Shown here: positions 6,508-10,000 of the stretch, in pieces
Layout: every line of letters starts with the position of its first letter
Position numbering within the stretch: the stretch's first letter is position 1
NCBI RefSeq assembly: GCF_020217005.1
Contig: NZ_JAIWOI010000147.1
Span: 1 to 10,000 of the forward strand
DNA length: 10,000 nucleotides
Reading direction: 5' to 3'
Source of the DNA: Rheinheimera sp.
Lineage (GTDB): Bacteria > Pseudomonadota > Gammaproteobacteria > Enterobacterales > Alteromonadaceae
Translations under genes and position numbers: made by a program
Notes under the pieces: generated by a model
Database searches by the model: none
The model's input: only the letters and a program-made list of their open reading frames with translations
What the model was told of the DNA's origin: nothing

Positions 6508-8253
6508 ATGAATAGATCCACCGCTTTGCCTCTGCTGCTACTTGCTTTGGCTTGCAGTAGTTCGCTGCAAGCCCAACAAGTTACGCTGGAACATTTATGT
6601 GAGATGGTGAAAAGTCCGGCAAAACCGCGGCATAACGGCAACTTAGCAAAAACCGATGTGATAGATACAGCTTTTGTGATCAACAAAATTGAACTGCAAA
6701 CCAACTCAATTTTTGACGAAAGTTCGGCGGATACGATCTGGCTGCACCGTTTTGCCAACTGGTTGCATATTAATAGCCAGGCTTCAGCTCTTCGCAAAGA
6801 ACTTAGTATCAAAGAAGGAGATAAAGTCACAAGCGATGATCTGGCAGAGGCCGAGCGCTTACTGCGTGAAAAATCATATTTACGCGATGCTCGTGTTACT
6901 GTAGTGCCCCCCTGCCAGGTTGACGGCAGCAGAACAGTGAAAGTGGAAAGTTGGGATAACTGGAGCTTGTTACCCAATTTTGGACTTGGACGAACCAGCG
7001 GAAAAAACAAATACTCCCTTGGTTTTAAAGAAGATAACTTTCTCGGCTACGGAGTACGGACCTCGGTAAAATACCAATCGGATTATCTGCGTCAGGGCTA
7101 TGAATTCAAAGTTTCCACTCCTCTGTCCTTGTTAGGCTACCCAGAGTTGGATCATAGCTATGCCGATGTGGAATGGACTGAAAACAACGATGGTCGAAAA
7201 ACAGCCCTACAACTGGATAAGCCCTTTTATCAGGACACTACTGAACGCATGTACAAACTGGCATGGCTCAGTGACGAACGGCTGGAACAGATTTACCACA
7301 ATGCAAAGTTGGAAAATCTGTTTATCACCAGACAAAAAGCAATTGACCTGCAAGCGGGTTGGTTGCTGGATTATCGCGCGCGAACTAGCTTGAGGCTACT
7401 TGCTGGTTTTAGCTCTAATCAATGGCTATTTAATGAAGATCCGTTGCAGCCAGCCTTAGCCCTGCCCAGAGACAGGCGCTATCAATACCCTTGGTTGGGT
7501 CTCGATTACAAAGAGCATAACTATCAGGTGTTATCCGATGTGTATCTGATTAATCACAGTGAAGACATAAATTTGGGTTGGCACCACCAAGTCAGACTTG
7601 GACTACAAAGTTCAGATCTTGCAGAAGACCAGTCGTTGGGTTACCAACTGCACTTGCTGTCAGAAAAAGGCTTTGGTGATGCCGCTCATCTGACTTTATT
7701 CACTGTGCAATTGGATGCAATGCTGGGTATAGAGACCGGTGATCAGGTTGTTGTAGCGGCCAAAGCAGAAGATTTTTACCGTTTGAGTGACCAATTTACT
7801 TTTTATAGTAAGTTACAATACGACTGGCGTAGCCGTAACTTTTTGGATCAGCCACTGGATTTAGGTGGAGAAACCGGGCTCAGAGGTTATCCTGTGCAAT
7901 ATCAACTGGGCACCAGACGCTGGTTGAGCACGGCTGAGCTACGTTGGTACCCACAAATCAATCTCTATCAGTTACTGGATCTTGGTTTTGTTGCTTTTGT
8001 CGATGCCGGACGAGCCAGTGGTGGAGATATTCAGTACCCAGCGCCCTCTTTAGCCGCTTTGCGTTCTGACGCTGATATGTTACAGCCAAATGAAGCTGAA
8101 CACTGGTTGGGTGCAGTAGGCCTTGGCGCCAGATTTTATTCGTCACGTTCCAGCAACAACCATGTGATCCATCTTGATTTGTCTAAACCTGTGGGACCCG
8201 CCACAGCGGTAAGCTCCTGGGAAATTCAACTCAAAGTGGAGCAAAGGTTCTGA
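6508..8253 (+). CDS. Omp85-family outer-membrane protein with one POTRA domain
   Basis: A 581-residue precursor. A signal peptide with hydrophobic core LPLLLLALA ends at about SLQA (cleavage near residue 22). A single POTRA-like domain follows at about residues 52-146, with LRKELSIKEGDKVTSDDLAEAERLLREKSYLRDARVTV as two short runs of the classic POTRA helix and strand pattern. The rest is a 16-strand-type barrel with alternating polar and aromatic residues, the loop-6 motif GLRGYP (R459-G460-Y461), and a terminal Phe after VEQR, the usual outer-membrane sorting signal. The mature protein has only two cysteines (C31, C136), which could form a disulfide. It is shorter than BamA (five POTRAs) and TamA (three), so it is neither. 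No two-partner secretion partner is nearby. CGGAG lies 5 nt before the ATG, and the gene is 41 bp behind eptA, so it is probably cotranscribed. Function unknown. Confidence 0.85.
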   Translation: MNRSTALPLLLLALACSSSLQAQQVTLEHLCEMVKSPAKPRHNGNLAKTDVIDTAFVINKIELQTNSIFDESSADTIWLHRFANWLHINSQASALRKELSIKEGDKVTSDDLAEAERLLREKSYLRDARVTVVPPCQVDGSRTVKVESWDNWSLLPNFGLGRTSGKNKYSLGFKEDNFLGYGVRTSVKYQSDYLRQGYEFKVSTPLSLLGYPELDHSYADVEWTENNDGRKTALQLDKPFYQDTTERMYKLAWLSDERLEQIYHNAKLENLFITRQKAIDLQAGWLLDYRARTSLRLLAGFSSNQWLFNEDPLQPALALPRDRRYQYPWLGLDYKEHNYQVLSDVYLINHSEDINLGWHHQVRLGLQSSDLAEDQSLGYQLHLLSEKGFGDAAHLTLFTVQLDAMLGIETGDQVVVAAKAEDFYRLSDQFTFYSKLQYDWRSRNFLDQPLDLGGETGLRGYPVQYQLGTRRWLSTAELRWYPQINLYQLLDLGFVAFVDAGRASGGDIQYPAPSLAALRSDADMLQPNEAEHWLGAVGLGARFYSSRSSNNHVIHLDLSKPVGPATAVSSWEIQLKVEQRF

Positions 8254-8281
8254 CAACTATTGGTTGCTGCAACTTTTGCTC
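8239..8281. terminator. Candidate bidirectional terminator hairpin
   Basis: Arms GAGCAAAGGTT and AACTTTTGCTC pair over 11 bp with one G-U wobble, and an inner CAAC/GTTG stem nests in the 21-nt loop. It starts within the last codons of the Omp85 gene and sits between two converging genes, where a shared terminator is expected. Neither side has a clear U-run, so it is not a textbook intrinsic terminator. Confidence 0.4.
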
Positions 8282-8301
8282 CTGACGTTTAGCCAGCTAA
8301 C

Positions 8302-10000
8302 TCAGACTTGTCTTCTTGAAAAGGACATTACCCACATATAAAACACCGGCACTAACACAACACCCAACAAAGTGGCGCTGAGCATCCCCCCCATCACACT
8401 GGTACCTAATGCTTGCTGACTAGCCGCGCCCGGACCTGTGGCCACAGTAAGAGGCAGTACGCCAAGCATAAAAGCAACAGACGTCATTACTATGGGCCTG
8501 AATCTCATGCGAGCCGCTTGCAACACGGCTTGCGCATAAGATGCCCCCTGATGATGCAGCTCTTTGGCAAACTCTATGATCAGAATAGCGTTTTTCGCAG
8601 ACAGTCCAATAATAGTAATAAGCCCCACTTTGAAATACACAGTGTTAGTCAGTTCCAGCACAGCCACAGCCAGCACTGAACCAAGCGCCCCAACCGGTAC
8701 TATCAGCAGCACTGAAAGTGGAATAGACCAGCTTTCATACAAAGCCACCAACACTAAAAACACCACCAGAATCGACAGACTGATCAAAAGCGAGACCTGA
8801 GAGCCTGACAATTTCTCCTGATAAGACAAGCCAGTCCACTCATAACCTACGCCTTGAGGCAAGGCCGAGATGATTTGTTCCATTTCCTTCATGGCCTGAC
8901 CGCTGCTGGCACCTGGCTTGGCATCTCCGGAAATGCTAAATGACGGATAGCCATTGTAACGGGACAGTTGCACAGGTGTATTTGTCCACTCCAGGCTGGC
9001 GAAAGAGCTGACAGGGACCTGATTGCCATTACGGGATGGCACATGCAGTTGCAGCAGACTCTGTGGAGTCATACGTTGCTCACTCTGCGCTTGAACCACC
9101 ACTCTTTGCAGCCTGCCTTGATTATTAAAATCGTTTAGCATGGCTGAGCCAAAAGCTGTTGATACCGCATCACTGATCGCATGAAAGGACACACCCATAG
9201 CATCCGCTTTGGCTCTGTCCACAGCAAGTTGCAATGTAGGAGCATCCTGCAATCCTTCCATCATGGCATAGGCAATAGCAGGCGACTGATTGGCTTTGCT
9301 TAACACTGTATCCAAAGCCAACTGCATTTGTTCGCGACCTACTCCGGTTCTGTCCAGCAGACGCAAGGAAAAACCGCCCGAACTGCCTAATCCCTCTATT
9401 GCTGGAGGCGCCATAGCCATCACAGTAGCCTGCTTAAAGTCAGCAAAATGGGCATTGAGCAGCTCAGTTTCAGCGACAACAGACTGCTCTTCAGTGCGCT
9501 CTGACCAGTCTTTCAAATCAGGAAACAAAATTGCGGCATTTTCTCCGGTTCCAGAGAAACTAAAGCCCATCACTGAGGTCACCCACTTCATGCTGTCACG
9601 GCTGCTTAAATAGTCTTCGACCTGAGCTACAGCCTTTTCGGTGCGGCCAAAGGTTGCGCCTGCCGGAAGCTGAACATCCACCATCAGTGAGCCTTGATCT
9701 TCTTCAGGCACAAAAGACTCAGGCACTGTGCGATAAGCGTAAACTAAGACAACAATTAACAGGCTATAAAGCAGCATAGAGCGACCAGCCCGCTGGATCA
9801 GGCGCTGGTTAACCTTGCTATAACCAGAAGTCAGTTCGGCGAAATACCTGTTAAACCAGCCAAAAAAACCTGATTTGTTCAGGTGCATAGCACCATCTAC
9901 TGGTTTTAACAAACTGGCACAAAGCGCTGGTGTTAAGCTCAAGGCCAAAAAACCCGACAGTAGAATAGATACAGCCAGCGCCATAGAAAACTGCTGATAA
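8302..10000 (-). CDS. RND efflux pump inner-membrane subunit, C-terminal half (partial)
   Basis: Proton-driven drug exporter subunit of the AcrB/MexB (HAE1) family, which works as a trimer in the inner membrane with a periplasmic adaptor and outer-membrane channel. The 565 residues visible start at YQQFSMALAVSILLSG, equivalent to about residue 480 of the roughly 1045-residue family. LTPALCASLLKP ends that helix, then SFVPEEDQGSLMVDVQLPAG begins the second periplasmic domain. Proton-relay residues of the late helices are present: the Lys in GLSAKNAILI, and the Arg and Thr in MRFRPIVMTSVAFMLG. The paired Asp of helix 4 lie beyond the window. The frame is open to 10000, so the true start is outside. 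The end SFSRRQV is intact. It converges on the Omp85 gene, and any adaptor gene would lie to the right. The substrate cannot be told. Confidence 0.95.
   Translation of the reverse strand, partial: YQQFSMALAVSILLSGFLALSLTPALCASLLKPVDGAMHLNKSGFFGWFNRYFAELTSGYSKVNQRLIQRAGRSMLLYSLLIVVLVYAYRTVPESFVPEEDQGSLMVDVQLPAGATFGRTEKAVAQVEDYLSSRDSMKWVTSVMGFSFSGTGENAAILFPDLKDWSERTEEQSVVAETELLNAHFADFKQATVMAMAPPAIEGLGSSGGFSLRLLDRTGVGREQMQLALDTVLSKANQSPAIAYAMMEGLQDAPTLQLAVDRAKADAMGVSFHAISDAVSTAFGSAMLNDFNNQGRLQRVVVQAQSEQRMTPQSLLQLHVPSRNGNQVPVSSFASLEWTNTPVQLSRYNGYPSFSISGDAKPGASSGQAMKEMEQIISALPQGVGYEWTGLSYQEKLSGSQVSLLISLSILVVFLVLVALYESWSIPLSVLLIVPVGALGSVLAVAVLELTNTVYFKVGLITIIGLSAKNAILIIEFAKELHHQGASYAQAVLQAARMRFRPIVMTSVAFMLGVLPLTVATGPGAASQQALGTSVMGGMLSATLLGVVLVPVFYMWVMSFSRRQV

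Noticed and set aside
6538..6558. Possible lipobox (ALAC, C16) in the Omp85 signal peptide.
   Set aside because: The -3 position is Ala rather than Leu, a good signal peptidase I site (SLQA) follows, and Omp85 barrels are not normally lipoproteins.
6468..7010. A 180-codon open frame on the minus strand, antisense to the start of the Omp85 gene.
   Set aside because: It lies opposite a well-supported gene with signal peptide and POTRA, shows no recognisable domain, and is rich in Ser/Leu/Lys as expected for an antisense shadow.
1..10000. Search by eye for CRISPR repeats, tRNA, insertion sequence ends and integrase or attachment sites.
   Set aside because: No regularly spaced repeats, tRNA-like cloverleaf or transposase-like frame was seen, and nearly all sequence is covered by conserved genes.

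Overview
The window looks like chromosomal DNA from a Gram-negative gammaproteobacterium. The GlnRS is of the E. coli type, there is an Omp85-family outer-membrane barrel, and there are an EptA-type lipid A phosphoethanolamine transferase and an AcrB-type RND pump. The protein flavour suggests a marine or freshwater Alteromonadales-like lineage (Rheinheimera/Alishewanella-like). That placement is an inference from general resemblance, not a search.

Layout, left to right. (1) 1-1152, minus: 5' two-thirds of glnS, running off the left edge. (2) 1255-1659, minus: a small VOC (glyoxalase-fold) protein. (3) 1779-3776, minus: a membrane-anchored sulfatase-fold transferase of the LTA synthase/OpgB type. 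(4) 3777-4062: a divergent regulatory region. (5) 4063-8253, plus: a tight three-gene set, a PAP2 phosphatase overlapping eptA by 8 bp, then 41 bp to an Omp85-like protein with a single apparent POTRA. (6) 8254-8301: a short convergent gap with a long imperfect hairpin. (7) 8302-10000, minus: C-terminal half of an RND efflux pump inner-membrane subunit, cut by the right edge.

The centre of interest is region 4. It carries two perfect 17-bp sites of the form CTTAAG-N5-CTTAAG, one just upstream of each divergent gene. This matches the known PmrA (BasR) box, the operator that switches on eptA (pmrC) in enterobacteria. Each copy continues with the same TCTTAAGCTTT in the direction of its own gene. 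I infer that one PmrA-like response regulator controls a single envelope-remodelling module: lipid A phosphoethanolamine addition (EptA), a lipid or lipid A phosphatase (PAP2), a second alkaline-phosphatase-fold head-group transferase (LTA synthase-like) and an outer-membrane Omp85 protein of unknown job. The PAP2 + EptA pairing is known from elsewhere (for example mcr-1 with pap2). The Omp85 and LtaS-like members are the less expected parts. No regulator or sensor gene lies in the window.

I saw no tRNA, rRNA, CRISPR array, insertion sequence or clear prophage signal. The remaining gaps are short (about 40 to 290 bases).
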